Positions 27,638-36,826 of a stretch of DNA of 64,000 nt are shown piece after piece (within the stretch, counting starts at the first letter, position 1; every line of letters starts with the position of its first letter). The stretch spans positions 248,001 to 312,000 of the forward strand of contig NZ_JACBZU010000004.1 in assembly GCF_013407935.1 (NCBI RefSeq), in the 5' to 3' direction. A model generated the notes under the pieces. It ran no database searches. It was not told the origin of the DNA and saw nothing but the letters and a program-made list of their open reading frames with translations. The translations under genes and the position numbers were made by a program. The DNA comes from Allomuricauda sp. ARW1Y1. Its GTDB lineage: Bacteria; Bacteroidota; Bacteroidia; Flavobacteriales; Flavobacteriaceae.

Positions 27638-28171
27638 ATGAAAATCTTGATCATTTATGGCACCGTGGAAGGGCAAACACGAAAAATTGCCCGGTTTATG
27701 GAACAAGTCCTTCAGGAGGAAGGCCATCAAGTAGCTATTGCCAACGCTGTGGAGGAACCTCCCGCCCCGAACGATTTTGATGCTGCCCTTATCGGGAGCT
27801 CCGTACATGTGCAGAAGTACAACACCTTGATCAAGGATTATGTGCTAGAGCATTTAGATACCTTGAATAGCATGCCCACGGCTTTTTTTTCAGTGAGTAT
27901 GGCCATGGCATCTTCCATTAAAGAGGAACACGAAGAGATAGCGCAGGTAGCCGAGGACTTTTTGAAAGAAACGCAATGGAACACTGCGACCGTTTGGCAT
28001 ATCGCCGGCGCTTTGAAATACACAAAATATAATTATTTCAAAAAGCTGATCATGCGTTCCATTGCCAAAAAAGAAGGAGGGTCCGTGGATACAGACAAAG
28101 ACCATGAATACACGGATTGGACCAAAGTCAAGGAACAGGTCCTGAGTTTTTCGAACCGATTAAAAACATAA
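27638..28171 (+). CDS. Flavodoxin-fold protein, HemG-like protoporphyrinogen oxidase candidate
   Basis: A 177-residue flavodoxin-domain protein. The FMN phosphate loop is IIYGTVEGQTRKIA near the N-terminus, followed by ALIGSSVHVQKYN and FFSVSMAMAS. The C-terminal part KKEGGSVDTDKDHEYTDW is like the long insertion of menaquinone-dependent protoporphyrinogen IX dehydrogenase (HemG), which makes this the best guess. Other flavodoxin-like oxidoreductases remain possible; no heme genes are adjacent. Confidence 0.75.
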   Translation: MKILIIYGTVEGQTRKIARFMEQVLQEEGHQVAIANAVEEPPAPNDFDAALIGSSVHVQKYNTLIKDYVLEHLDTLNSMPTAFFSVSMAMASSIKEEHEEIAQVAEDFLKETQWNTATVWHIAGALKYTKYNYFKKLIMRSIAKKEGGSVDTDKDHEYTDWTKVKEQVLSFSNRLKT

Positions 28172-28180
28172 TCAACATAT

Positions 28181-28492
28181 ATGGACAGACATAGTTTTAC
28201 AACACTTTCAGAAGCAATAAATACATTGACACAAGAGGACGGATATAAAGAGGATTTTGAGGCCGACGAAACGTGCATTAAGGCACTCTATTCCAAAAGG
28301 GAGTATCAGCCTGATGACCTCCAGATTATCGATTCCTATCGGTTTGAGGGAATGACCAATCCGGGCGATCAGTCTACTGTATTTGCCATTGAGGCAAAGG
28401 ACGGTACCAAGGGTACCATGGTGATGTCCTATAGCGCCACCAGTGGGCAAAACGAGGAACTCATTAAACAGATTCCGTACAAAAAGGATTGA
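28181..28492 (+). CDS. Small conserved hypothetical protein
   Basis: A 103-residue soluble protein starting 9 bp after the flavodoxin gene, probably in the same transcript. It has the pattern TLSEAINTLTQEDGYKEDFEADETCI, seen in a small Bacteroidota family often labelled phosphoribosylpyrophosphate synthetase in databases; it is far too short for that enzyme and I do not assign the function. Its TGA is immediately followed by the stop (TCA on plus) of the convergent oxygenase gene. Confidence 0.7.
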   Translation: MDRHSFTTLSEAINTLTQEDGYKEDFEADETCIKALYSKREYQPDDLQIIDSYRFEGMTNPGDQSTVFAIEAKDGTKGTMVMSYSATSGQNEELIKQIPYKKD

Positions 28493-29122
28493 TCATACGA
28501 ACAATTTGCCCACCGAAGAGGGTTGGTGCAACAACCATCCCGTAAGGCTAAATCTACTTTTGTGGGCCTTGAGCACTGCATGGGGCACTTCGGCACTTTT
28601 AAACATGACACAGCGGCCCGCCAAGGGTTCTACCAAAAAACTGGAACCATCTTTTTCGAAGATTTCGAGCTCGCCACCATCCCCTTGTTTCCAGTCATCG
28701 TTCAAATAGATGATCATGGAAATCATCCGGTTGTTACGGTTTTCGAACTGGTCCAAATGCTTATCGTAATGACCACCCGATGGGTAATGGGCCAAATGGA
28801 ATTCATATCCCGACAGACTGAGGTAGCAATATCGGTTGAAAATATGCATCGTCTCATCCAGCAGGCTCCAATAGCCTGTTAATTGGGCGTCACGGTTCCT
28901 GTCCAACCAATAGGTGAAATCCCCCCGTATTTTCGTGTCGATTTGATGATCGGCATGGGCACCTATTCCCGCCTCCTTAAAACTGGGCAGCTTACCGAGA
29001 AAAAAAGTTTTGATCTCCGTATACAGCTCGTCCCTCAGAAAGTGGTCGATAATCACATAATCCTTACTGGAGATATCATCCATCCAGGACAACCAATCCT
29101 CCAAACCGTGATAGGCGTTCAA
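28493..29122 (-). CDS. 2-oxoglutarate/Fe(II)-dependent oxygenase (prolyl 4-hydroxylase-like)
   Basis: A 209-residue double-stranded beta-helix dioxygenase. The metal triad is His122-x-Asp124 (HYDKHLDQF) and His181 (SAEVPHAV), and Arg190 in RFSLTGW should bind 2-oxoglutarate. The size and the YPSGGHYDKHLD context match the P4Hc/SM-20-like hydroxylases of bacteria. The substrate is unknown; the class hydroxylates protein prolines or small molecules. Convergent and abutting with the upstream small gene. Confidence 0.85.
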   Translation of the reverse strand: MNAYHGLEDWLSWMDDISSKDYVIIDHFLRDELYTEIKTFFLGKLPSFKEAGIGAHADHQIDTKIRGDFTYWLDRNRDAQLTGYWSLLDETMHIFNRYCYLSLSGYEFHLAHYPSGGHYDKHLDQFENRNNRMISMIIYLNDDWKQGDGGELEIFEKDGSSFLVEPLAGRCVMFKSAEVPHAVLKAHKSRFSLTGWLLHQPSSVGKLFV

Positions 29123-29197
29123 TGCTTCAAAAATGTGGGCGAATGTAGAAAATAATTAAAAACGAAATTCATTTTTCTTTAATCATTTGGAAAACGC

Positions 29198-29205
29198 TAA
29201 TTTTG
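29198..29205 (+). promoter_or_regulatory. Candidate -7 promoter element of the zinc-ribbon gene
   Basis: TAATTTTG matches TAnnTTTG exactly, 22 bp before the ATG at 29228. It lies in the divergent spacer to the oxygenase gene. Confidence 0.5.
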
Positions 29206-29227
29206 AACATATCAACATCCAGTAGCC

Positions 29228-29470
29228 ATGATTCTATTCTTTGGAACACGACCCGGCAAAAAAGAGACCAAGGTACTTACCCGCGCAACATGTCCCTATT
29301 GCAACCAAACTGGGACATTGACAGTAGTGGCACAGCCCAACTATGCCCATTTGTTCTGGATTCCGCTATTTACGATCAATAATATCCGCTATGCGGAATG
29401 TTCCCACTGCAAAAAAGTCTACTACAAGGAAGATTTTACCCCAGAAATGGAACAAGCCCTACTGAAATAA
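29228..29470 (+). CDS. Small zinc-ribbon protein
   Basis: An 80-residue protein with two Cys pairs, CPYC near residue 23 and CSHC near residue 58, spaced as in a zinc ribbon, separated by a hydrophobic stretch (AHLFWIPLFTINNIRYAE). Small zinc-ribbon proteins of this type are common in Bacteroidota and have no assigned role. Monocistronic, with its own promoter-like element. Confidence 0.8.
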   Translation: MILFFGTRPGKKETKVLTRATCPYCNQTGTLTVVAQPNYAHLFWIPLFTINNIRYAECSHCKKVYYKEDFTPEMEQALLK

Positions 29471-29494
29471 AAAACGGCCGGGAAACCCGACCGT
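29468..29494 (-). terminator. Intrinsic terminator of the sigma-factor operon
   Basis: On the minus strand ACGGTCGGG and CCCGGCCGT pair with one mismatch around a TTT loop, followed by TTTTTTATTT. It lies ~20 bp beyond the stop of the 29515 gene. Confidence 0.7.
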
Positions 29495-29514
29495 TAGCTA
29501 ACCCATTGGAGTGG

Positions 29515-30585
29515 TTATATATCAAACCGAAGGCCCAGTGATATATTGTTTTGTTTGATTTCCGCATCCTTGAAAATTGGGTTCAAATCGTATTTGATGT
29601 AAAGCAACACCCCATCGAAGCCCATGTATCCGCTCACACCATAGATAAGGTCGCTACTGTTGTAATCCCTTTTGAGCTTGTCCTTTACATTTTCGCCATC
29701 ACGATTGTACTTTAATTTTTGACGAGTACCAAGGTTGAATCCGCCGTAGCCCCCAAAACCAAGTCTAAATTGATCTCTGATGGAGTATCGCATGCTGCGC
29801 TCCGTTTTTCGTAATCGCGAGGGACCAACTTCAAAATGAACGGGGAAAACTAGATTGTCCATTCGAAACTTGGATTTATCCAAATCAAACTCGAATTCCT
29901 CCAAAACGGTTTGGTTTCCTTCTTGAACAAAGATTCGGTTCCCGTCAGGTTTTAGGCCATTGAACTGGAAAGAAAAGCCATAATTGAACCGAAGCCAATT
30001 GGAATTTTTAAAGACCCTGGTACGCCATTGCCAGCCCATTTCAAAAAAACGGCTTCCTCCAACTTTATAGGGGGTATCGTTCAAGGACTGCCCTTCAATC
30101 AAAGCATTGTTTAAACCAACGGCCATGACAAAATCGGAATACGTTCGCCTATCGTATTTAATCTCCCGGTTTCTTGGATTTCGTCTAAAGCTGATAATCG
30201 GTTTGCCATCGATAAGAATACCCAAACGTCCCCAATCATCATAAATGGTATCCGTTTCGGCTAAGGTCAGCACCTTCCCTTTGTTTCGTTCCAGCAAGGC
30301 AATTCTGTTATCGATAATGGCCACGCGATTTTCAATGTTCAGGGCTCGTTGTTTGGCCACTTCTTCCTTCAAAACCCTAGCTTCGTTTTCAGTGATATCA
30401 CCATTGTCCAAACGCTGGTTGATATCCCTTACCTCCAATTTCAGGGCTTCCTTCTCTTGTTCAATGATGCGCTGTTTTTCCAACTTTAGCGCATCAATTT
30501 TCTGTTGATAATCTTCTTGTCCAAAAGCCGCTACGGAACCAAGGAACAAGACTAAGATGGTTGAATAAAATGCAATTGTTTTCAT
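29515..30585 (-). CDS. Predicted outer-membrane protein with N-terminal coiled coil
   Basis: Not a family I recognise. The 356-residue protein has a signal peptide (about 1-22, ending VAAFGQ), a highly charged helical region at about 25-110 typical of a coiled coil (EKQRIIEQEKEALKLEVRDINQRL), and a C-terminal part rich in alternating aromatic/hydrophobic residues ending in ISLGLRFDI, as in outer-membrane beta-barrels. It is the last gene of a set with an ECF sigma factor and a transmembrane protein, so it may be a target or partner of that system. Confidence 0.75.
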   Translation of the reverse strand: MKTIAFYSTILVLFLGSVAAFGQEDYQQKIDALKLEKQRIIEQEKEALKLEVRDINQRLDNGDITENEARVLKEEVAKQRALNIENRVAIIDNRIALLERNKGKVLTLAETDTIYDDWGRLGILIDGKPIISFRRNPRNREIKYDRRTYSDFVMAVGLNNALIEGQSLNDTPYKVGGSRFFEMGWQWRTRVFKNSNWLRFNYGFSFQFNGLKPDGNRIFVQEGNQTVLEEFEFDLDKSKFRMDNLVFPVHFEVGPSRLRKTERSMRYSIRDQFRLGFGGYGGFNLGTRQKLKYNRDGENVKDKLKRDYNSSDLIYGVSGYMGFDGVLLYIKYDLNPIFKDAEIKQNNISLGLRFDI

Positions 30586-30613
30586 GATTGTTTTTGGATT
30601 ATAAACCTCCCTC

Positions 30614-30636
30614 CTTCCTGCCGTTCGGGCAGGAAG
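30614..30636. repeat. Intergenic palindrome
   Basis: CTTCCTGCC and GGCAGGAAG form a perfect 9-bp inverted repeat around GTTCG, in the 84-bp spacer between the transmembrane protein gene and the coiled-coil protein gene. No T-run follows, so it is not a classical terminator. It could slow or stabilise the 3' part of the operon mRNA. Confidence 0.6.
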
Positions 30637-30669
30637 TTGTAAGAGGTTTGACTTGATTGATGAATAATT

Positions 30670-31392
30670 CTACTGATTTCGGTCTGCCACCGCAGTACGT
30701 AATTTTAGGTAACCTGATTTGAGTGCATCAAAGATTTGGTCACGGAACGTCTCGTCCAACTCGTCTTCCACTTCGGCCAGCAGCGACATGGCATCGACAG
30801 AGCCGCTTTCCGTGAACAACTTATCCGTTAAGATTTGGCGTTGGGCCGCCCTCAAAAGGGAGTCTACCTCGGCATCGGTTACATCCTGGTGCGCATGCTC
30901 CATCAGTTTTACCTGTGCCACCACTTCTTCCACTTTTTGGGCAATCAACGCATCCGAGTTGATTAAAATTTCATCCTTTAATGGGGTTTTGGTTTCTTCC
31001 TCCGCTATCCTATCGTTGGAAAAAGGCTGCTCGAGATTCAAAGGCTCCTCTATCTCGGCAATCTTGGAGTCAACCTCAATCCCAACAACTTCCATTGAAT
31101 CCTCAAGAGGTTCGACATTGGTATTTTGTTCGGGCTCAATCGTGGTTTCGGGTTTTATTGCCGTTTCCACTACTTGGTTTTCCTCTACTCTGGGTGACTC
31201 GTTCGTGAAAAAGAAAACCGACACCAATACCACACCCACTACACTGGCGGCGACGGCATATAGCAACCAAGGGGTTCTCCTTTTGGGCGAAGGTCCTTTG
31301 ACCTGTGAAGCAATCTTATCCCAAGCACCTTCGGACGGTGCAATGGTTCGCTCCTCCAGTTTTTCCTTGATATGTTTTTCCAATTTATCCAT
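30670..31392 (-). CDS. Single-pass membrane protein, putative anti-sigma factor
   Basis: A 240-residue protein with a cytoplasmic N-terminus (MDKLEKHIKEKLEERTIAPSEGAWDKI), one membrane segment at about residues 40-62 and an acidic periplasmic region of ~175 residues. The WDKI block before the membrane segment is typical of flavobacterial proteins encoded just after an ECF sigma gene. No zinc-binding anti-sigma motif (HxxxCxxC) is present, so the anti-sigma role is inferred from position and topology only. It starts 5 bp after the sigma stop. Confidence 0.7.
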   Translation of the reverse strand: MDKLEKHIKEKLEERTIAPSEGAWDKIASQVKGPSPKRRTPWLLYAVAASVVGVVLVSVFFFTNESPRVEENQVVETAIKPETTIEPEQNTNVEPLEDSMEVVGIEVDSKIAEIEEPLNLEQPFSNDRIAEEETKTPLKDEILINSDALIAQKVEEVVAQVKLMEHAHQDVTDAEVDSLLRAAQRQILTDKLFTESGSVDAMSLLAEVEDELDETFRDQIFDALKSGYLKLRTAVADRNQ

Positions 31393-31397
31393 ATCCC

Positions 31398-31976
31398 TTA
31401 TTGTTTGTTCGCCGATTGTGATTTGGGCGACATTCCTTTTAAATTCAAATTTTCCTGAAGCATCTTTCGGGCCTTGAACAGTTGTGATTTTGATGTGCCC
31501 TCCGTGATTTCGAGCATATCGGCGATTTCCTTGTGCCCGTACCCTTCCATGGCATACAACAAAAACACCGCTTTATAACCTTCGGGCAGTCCATCGATCA
31601 AATGCTGCACATACTCCACATCCAAAAGACCGCTATTGTGCCCAAAATCAATGTCTTTTGTTTCTTCCATGATTTCATCATCGTAAACCACAAACTGTCT
31701 TTTCCGCAAATAAGAAATGCTTTCCCGCACCATAATGGTCCGAATCCAACCTTCAAAACTGCCCTTAAATTGATAAGAACCTAAATGATTGAATACCTTA
31801 ACAAATCCATTGATCATCACGTCCTCAGCAAAATGCAGGTCCTTAATGTACTGCCTGCAAACGCTCAGCATTTTAGGCGAAAATCTATCGTAGAGCTCCT
31901 TTTGGGCCTGTGGGTCTCCCTTGATCGATTTCTTGATTAACTGCTTTTCGTTGCTATGTAGCGTAATGATTTTCAA
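31398..31976 (-). CDS. RNA polymerase ECF-type sigma factor
   Basis: Sigma-70 family factor with regions 2 and 4 only. Region 2 begins at QKELYDRFSPKMLSVCRQYIKDLHFAEDVM and includes GSFEGWIRTIMVRESISYLRK; region 4 has LPEGYKAVFLLYAMEGYGHKEIADMLEITEGTSKSQLFKARKML. I chose the TTG at 31976 (192 residues, LKIITLHSNEKQLI), which matches the usual N-terminus; a further upstream TTG at 32030 would add 18 poorly conserved residues. It heads a three-gene set with a transmembrane protein and an envelope protein. Confidence 0.9.
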   Translation of the reverse strand: MKIITLHSNEKQLIKKSIKGDPQAQKELYDRFSPKMLSVCRQYIKDLHFAEDVMINGFVKVFNHLGSYQFKGSFEGWIRTIMVRESISYLRKRQFVVYDDEIMEETKDIDFGHNSGLLDVEYVQHLIDGLPEGYKAVFLLYAMEGYGHKEIADMLEITEGTSKSQLFKARKMLQENLNLKGMSPKSQSANKQ

Positions 31977-32088
31977 AAAAGTTTGGTTTACAAAAGTGCT
32001 TCTATTAATAGAGACGGGATACAAACACAAATAGTTGCCTGAAAATTAAAAATTTTCAGTAAAATATTGATTTTCAATTTATTAAAAA

Positions 32089-33063
32089 TTATTTTTTTCG
32101 GTCTACCACGTAGTTGACCATAAGTTTGAGGGCACTTTTGTATTCGGAATCGGGATAATTGTCCAAAATGGCCAAGGCTTCATCCTTGAACTCCAGCATC
32201 TTCACCACAGCATAATCCAGTCCACCTTTTTCCTTCACATAGGCAATGACTTCCTTGACGCGCTTTTTGTCCTTATTGTGTTTTTTGATGGAGTTGATCA
32301 ACCACTTTTTCTTTTCCTTATCACTCTGGTTTAAGGCATAGATCAAAGGAAGGGTCATTTTTTGTTCCTTGATATCGATTCCAGTGGGCTTGCCGATTTT
32401 TTCGGCGCCATAATCAAAAAGGTCATCCTTTATTTGAAACGCCATGCCGCAGAGTTCCCCGAATTTCCGAAAGGTTTCCACTTCTTCCGAATCGGGACGC
32501 ACGGAACAGGCACCCATGCTGCAACAGGCTGCAATCAAAGTGGCGGTCTTTTGGCGGATGATATCATAATACACCTCTTCCGTAATATCCAAAAGTCTTG
32601 CCTTTTCGATTTGGAGGAGTTCCCCTTCGCTCATATCACGAACGGCATTGGAAATAATGTGCAATAAATCATAGTTCTTGCCTTCCAAAGAGACCAAAAG
32701 GCCTTTGGAAAACAGAAAATCCCCCACCAAAACGGCAATTTTGTTTTTCCACAGGGCATTGATGGAGAAAAAGCCCCTGCGCTTGTTGCTGTCGTCCACT
32801 ACATCGTCATGAACCAAGCTCGCAGTATGTATCAACTCAATAATGGAAGCTCCGGTGTAGGTCCGTTCGTTGACTTCGCCGTTCAACAATTTGGCGGTCA
32901 AAAAAACAAACATCGGGCGCATTTGCTTGCCCTTTCTGTTGACTATGTAATAGGTAATCCTATTGAACAATGCGACTTTGGAGGACATAGACTTGAGGAA
33001 TTTTTCCTCGAAAAGCTGCATCTCATTCTCAATGGGCTCCCTTATCTGCGAAACGATTTTCAA
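32089..33063 (-). CDS. Polyprenyl diphosphate synthase
   Basis: Trans-prenyltransferase making a long-chain isoprenoid diphosphate, probably the side chain of menaquinone. The 324-residue protein has the first Asp-rich motif LVHDDVVDDSNKRRG (86-91) and the second near residue 216 (FQIKDDLFDYGAEKIGKP), plus GKQMRP for substrate binding. Small residues before the first Asp motif favour a long-chain product such as octaprenyl or longer; the exact length cannot be read. Confidence 0.92.
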   Translation of the reverse strand: MKIVSQIREPIENEMQLFEEKFLKSMSSKVALFNRITYYIVNRKGKQMRPMFVFLTAKLLNGEVNERTYTGASIIELIHTASLVHDDVVDDSNKRRGFFSINALWKNKIAVLVGDFLFSKGLLVSLEGKNYDLLHIISNAVRDMSEGELLQIEKARLLDITEEVYYDIIRQKTATLIAACCSMGACSVRPDSEEVETFRKFGELCGMAFQIKDDLFDYGAEKIGKPTGIDIKEQKMTLPLIYALNQSDKEKKKWLINSIKKHNKDKKRVKEVIAYVKEKGGLDYAVVKMLEFKDEALAILDNYPDSEYKSALKLMVNYVVDRKK

Positions 33064-33231
33064 CGTAACGGGTGGTGTTTGGTTTTGAAACCCTAAAAGT
33101 AGGGAAAATGAAAGAGTTGATGGAATGAAATCCGAGTTTTAAGATACAGTCCTCAAACTATCGATGATTTGCAGGAAATGAGGACCAAGGGTGAAGGGGA
33201 AAAGGTGAAAGGGAAAAATGGAAAAACAAAA

Positions 33232-33272
<41 letters not shown>

Positions 33273-33276
33273 AAAA

Positions 33277-34317
33277 CTAGCTCTTGTTTGCTAGCTGACC
33301 ACAGGCGGCATCGATATCCTTTCCACGAGATCTGCGGATAGTGACCGTGATCCCGTTGCGTTCCAAGGTATTCTGGTACATTTCCACCGCTTGATTGGAG
33401 GCTTGTTGAAACTCGCCATCATCAATGGGGTTGTACTCTATCAAATTTACTTTTGAAGGGGCAAACTTGCAGAACTTGACCAAGGCATCGGCTGCTTCTT
33501 GGGTATCGTTGATTCCTTTCCACACCACATATTCGTAGGTAATCCTGTTCTTGGTCTTGCTGTACCAATATTCCAAGGATTCCCGTAAATCTTTCAAAGG
33601 GAATGTGGCATTAAAGGGCATGATGGAAGTGCGAACCTCATCAATTGCCGAATGCAAGGACACCGCCAAGCCGAACTTGACTTCTTCGTCGGCCATTTTT
33701 TTTATGATTTTGGGTACGCCGGAGGTCGAAACCACAATGCGCTTCGGAGACATACCGAGTCCCTCGGGCGATGTAATCTTATCGATGGCCTTGAGCACGT
33801 TGTTGTAGTTCATCAAGGGTTCGCCCATCCCCATAAAAACGATGTTGCTCAACGGACGGTCAAAATACAATCGGCTCTCGTTATCTATCGCCACCACTTG
33901 ATCGTAGATTTCATCGGGATTCAGGTTTCGCATCCGCTTTAAACGTGCGGTAGCACAGAATCGGCAATCCAAACTACAACCCACTTGACTGGAAACACAT
34001 GCCGTGGTTCGGGTTTCGGTGGGTATTAGAACGGACTCCACGACCAGACCATCGTGCAAACGCACCGCATTTTTAATGGTACCATCCGAACTGCGCTGCA
34101 TTTGATCCACCCGAATGTGGTTGATCACAAAGTTATCCTTCAACATTTTACGGGTTTCCTTGGAGATGTTGGTCATGGCATCAAAATCGTGGGCAGACCT
34201 TTGCCACAACCATTCATAGACTTGGTTGCCCCGGAATGCTTTATCGCCCTGCTCCACAAAAAAATTGCGGAGCTGTTCCTTGGTCAATGCCCGTATGTCC
34301 TTTTTTTTGACTTCCAC
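33277..34317 (-). CDS. rlmN: Dual-specificity 23S rRNA/tRNA adenine-C2 methyltransferase RlmN
   Basis: Radical SAM enzyme methylating A2503 of 23S rRNA and A37 of some tRNAs. The 346-residue protein has the cluster motif CSLDCRFC (CxxxCxxC), the MGMGEPLMNYNNV block and SLHSAIDEVR. The resolving Cys lies near the C-terminus in DIDAACGQLANK, and the methylated Cys is probably the one in RTTACVSSQVG or nearby as in the family. The gene starts 74 bp after queA, with a terminator between them. Confidence 0.96.
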   Translation of the reverse strand: MEVKKKDIRALTKEQLRNFFVEQGDKAFRGNQVYEWLWQRSAHDFDAMTNISKETRKMLKDNFVINHIRVDQMQRSSDGTIKNAVRLHDGLVVESVLIPTETRTTACVSSQVGCSLDCRFCATARLKRMRNLNPDEIYDQVVAIDNESRLYFDRPLSNIVFMGMGEPLMNYNNVLKAIDKITSPEGLGMSPKRIVVSTSGVPKIIKKMADEEVKFGLAVSLHSAIDEVRTSIMPFNATFPLKDLRESLEYWYSKTKNRITYEYVVWKGINDTQEAADALVKFCKFAPSKVNLIEYNPIDDGEFQQASNQAVEMYQNTLERNGITVTIRRSRGKDIDAACGQLANKS

Positions 34318-34336
34318 TAGCTAAAGATAAGCAAGA

Positions 34337-34372
34337 AAAAATCCCGCTGGCCATAAGCGAACGGGATTTCTG
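34337..34372 (-). terminator. Intrinsic terminator after queA
   Basis: On the minus strand AATCCCG and CGGGATT flank a 15-nt loop and are followed by a T-run, 20-50 bp after the queA stop. Confidence 0.7.
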
Positions 34373-34390
34373 TTTTACGAATATTCCGTT

Positions 34391-35440
34391 TTATAGAATC
34401 AGCATGGCATCCCCGTAGGAATAGAAACGGTAACCTTCCAAAATGGCCTGTTTGTAGGCCTTTTTCATGAGGTCGTGCCCCATAAATGCCGAAATCATCA
34501 TCAATAATGTGGATTTTGGCAAGTGAAAGTTGGTCACCATACAATTGGCTATGCTGAATTCATAAGGAGGGAAAATAAACTTGTTGGTCCAGCCCTCAAA
34601 GGTATTCAACGTATGCTCGGATGAAACGGCACTTTCCAAACTTCTCATCACCGTGGTCCCCACAGCGCAAACTTTTCTTTTGTTGGCTTTAGCCGTATTT
34701 ACGATTTCGGTGGCCTTTTCATCGATGACCAACTCCTCACTATCCATTTTGTGCTTGGACAGGTCTTCCACCTCAACCGGGTTAAAAGTCCCCAATCCTA
34801 CGTGAAGGGTAACCTCGGCAAAGTTGATACCTTTAATTTCCAATCGCTTGAGCAAATGCTTCGAAAAGTGAAGTCCTGCAGTTGGGGCGGCTACGGCACC
34901 TTCATGCTTGGCATAAATGGTCTGGTAGCGTTCCTCATCTTCTGGTGTGACCTCCCTTTTGATGTATTTTGGAAGTGGGGTTTCTCCCAATTCCCTCAAT
35001 TTTCTTCTAAAATCGGTATAAGAGCCATCGTAAAGAAAGCGTAGGGTCCTACCTCTTGATGTGGTATTATCGATAACCTCGGCCACCAAACTTTCGTCCT
35101 CCCCGAAATACAGTTTGTTTCCGATACGAATCTTTCGAGCTGGATCTACCAACACATCCCATAAACGCTGTTCTTGGTTTAGTTCCCTCAACAAGAAAAC
35201 CTCGATACGGGCTCCTGTTTTTTCCTTGTTTCCAAAAAGTCGGGCTGGAAATACCTTAGTGTTGTTCAAGACCAAGACATCGTCTTCATCAAAATAATCG
35301 ACAAGGTCTTTGAACATTTTATGTTCAATTTTTCCGCTATCACGGTGAACCACCATTAGTCTGGATTCGTCCCTGTGTTCCGCAGGATATTCTGCCAATA
35401 ACTCTTTAGGCAATTCAAAATTGAAGTTTGATAATTTCAT
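34391..35440 (-). CDS. queA: tRNA preQ1(34) S-adenosylmethionine ribosyltransferase-isomerase QueA
   Basis: Transfers and rearranges the ribosyl part of SAM onto preQ1 in tRNA, the penultimate queuosine step. The 349-residue length is normal and family blocks are clear: [56 protein letters not shown], and the C-terminal [16 protein letters not shown]. No other queuosine gene and no preQ1 riboswitch are seen nearby. Confidence 0.96.
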   Translation of the reverse strand: MKLSNFNFELPKELLAEYPAEHRDESRLMVVHRDSGKIEHKMFKDLVDYFDEDDVLVLNNTKVFPARLFGNKEKTGARIEVFLLRELNQEQRLWDVLVDPARKIRIGNKLYFGEDESLVAEVIDNTTSRGRTLRFLYDGSYTDFRRKLRELGETPLPKYIKREVTPEDEERYQTIYAKHEGAVAAPTAGLHFSKHLLKRLEIKGINFAEVTLHVGLGTFNPVEVEDLSKHKMDSEELVIDEKATEIVNTAKANKRKVCAVGTTVMRSLESAVSSEHTLNTFEGWTNKFIFPPYEFSIANCMVTNFHLPKSTLLMMISAFMGHDLMKKAYKQAILEGYRFYSYGDAMLIL

Positions 35441-35472
35441 GTGGACTTTTTTTCGATTTTTTAAAAGAGGGG

Positions 35473-35480
35473 CAAATATA
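35473..35480 (-). promoter_or_regulatory. Candidate promoter of queA
   Basis: TATATTTG (-7, matching TAnnTTTG) lies 33 bp before the queA ATG. A TTG lies 21 bp further upstream, close to the expected -33 position. Confidence 0.55.
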
Positions 35481-35527
35481 CAACCTACCCATAGCGGATG
35501 TCAAGTAATTTGATGATTAAATGTGGA

Positions 35528-36784
35528 TTACAATTCTTGGACCAGGAATCCAAGCGTCTTTAGGTCGCTCCAAAAATCGGGATAGGATTTGGAAACCACT
35601 TCGGCATCGTTCACGGTAAAATCAGCCTTGAGAGCCAGTGGTCCAAAGGCCATCGCCATTCGATGATCGTTATAGGTATCGACCGAAACCTCTGGTTTCA
35701 AGTTGTTTTGCGGGTGAAGGGTCAAGCTCTCGGCATCAATTTCCACTTTGGCCCCAAACTTACCCAATTCGGTCTGCAATGCGGCCAATCGGTCCGTTTC
35801 CTTTATGGGCAGCGTATGCAATCCAGCCAAATGACAACCTATGCCCAATCCCAAACAGGTCACAGCGATGGTCTGTGCAATATCCGGGGCATTGGACAGG
35901 TCGTACTCCAAGTAATTAGTAATGGGTTCGTTGTTTTTTTTCAGCACAATGGAGTTGTTGGAAAAAGAGGTCTCAACTCCGAAACTTGTATAGATTTCGG
36001 CCAAAATGCTATCACCTTGCAGGGAATTCTTTTTGTAGGAAGCCAGTTGAATCTCCGAGCCTGCTTCGCAGAGGGCTGCTATGCTGTAAAAATAACTGGC
36101 GGAACTCCAGTCAGATTCCACCACCAAGGTAGTATCGGCAACAGCTTTTTGGGGTGCAACGGTGATTTTGTTTCCTTCAAAAGTCGTTTCAACCCCGATT
36201 TGTTCCAACAGGGCCAGGGTCATTTTGATATAGGGTACCGATGTAATCTTCCCTACCAGTTCCAACTTTAGGCCGTTTTTCAGGCTCGGGGCAATCAGCA
36301 ACAAGGCTGAAATGTATTGACTACTGATATTTGCAGGAAGGGAAACTGTACTTTTTTCCAATGTTTTCCCTTTGATGTTCAAGGGAGGGTAGCCTTCCTC
36401 TTTTAGGTATTCGATATCCGCACCCAAGGAGCGTAACGCTTCGACCAAAACTTGGATAGGTCGTTCCTGCATACGTTCTGAACCCGTTAAGGTAACGTGC
36501 TTACCTTCTTGCGAAGCAAAATAGGCGGTTAAAAAACGCATGGCCGTTCCTGCGTGGTGAATGTCCACTGTACCTTCGGATTTGCCCAATCCTTTCTGCA
36601 TGACTTCTCCATCATCCGAATTGGAAAGGTTCTCAATTTTGATATTGGGAAACAGTGCCTGCAACAACAAGGAGCGGTTGGTTTCGCTCTTGGAGCCGGT
36701 AATGGCAATGGACTTTTGGATTTTTTTGTGGTCGGGTGCTGAAAGTTGGAGTTTCAATTCGTTTGGGTTTGCATGAATGGTCAA
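35528..36784 (-). CDS. aroA: 3-phosphoshikimate 1-carboxyvinyltransferase (EPSP synthase)
   Basis: Sixth step of the shikimate pathway. The 418-residue protein has GSKSETNRSLLLQAL near the N-terminus, the PEP-binding HAGTAMRFLTAYFAS, and near the C-terminus VSVDTYNDHRMAMAFGPLAL. It lies behind a MazG-like gene rather than with other aro genes; the aromatic operon is 10 kb away. Confidence 0.95.
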   Translation of the reverse strand: MTIHANPNELKLQLSAPDHKKIQKSIAITGSKSETNRSLLLQALFPNIKIENLSNSDDGEVMQKGLGKSEGTVDIHHAGTAMRFLTAYFASQEGKHVTLTGSERMQERPIQVLVEALRSLGADIEYLKEEGYPPLNIKGKTLEKSTVSLPANISSQYISALLLIAPSLKNGLKLELVGKITSVPYIKMTLALLEQIGVETTFEGNKITVAPQKAVADTTLVVESDWSSASYFYSIAALCEAGSEIQLASYKKNSLQGDSILAEIYTSFGVETSFSNNSIVLKKNNEPITNYLEYDLSNAPDIAQTIAVTCLGLGIGCHLAGLHTLPIKETDRLAALQTELGKFGAKVEIDAESLTLHPQNNLKPEVSVDTYNDHRMAMAFGPLALKADFTVNDAEVVSKSYPDFWSDLKTLGFLVQEL

Positions 36785-36826
36785 AACTAGAAAAAACAGG
36801 CCTAATGTCCTGTCAGCGGGCCAACT

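Noticed and set aside
28181..28492. Phosphoribosylpyrophosphate synthetase
   Set aside because: Database names for this small family use this label, but 103 residues without the PRPP-binding loop cannot be that enzyme.
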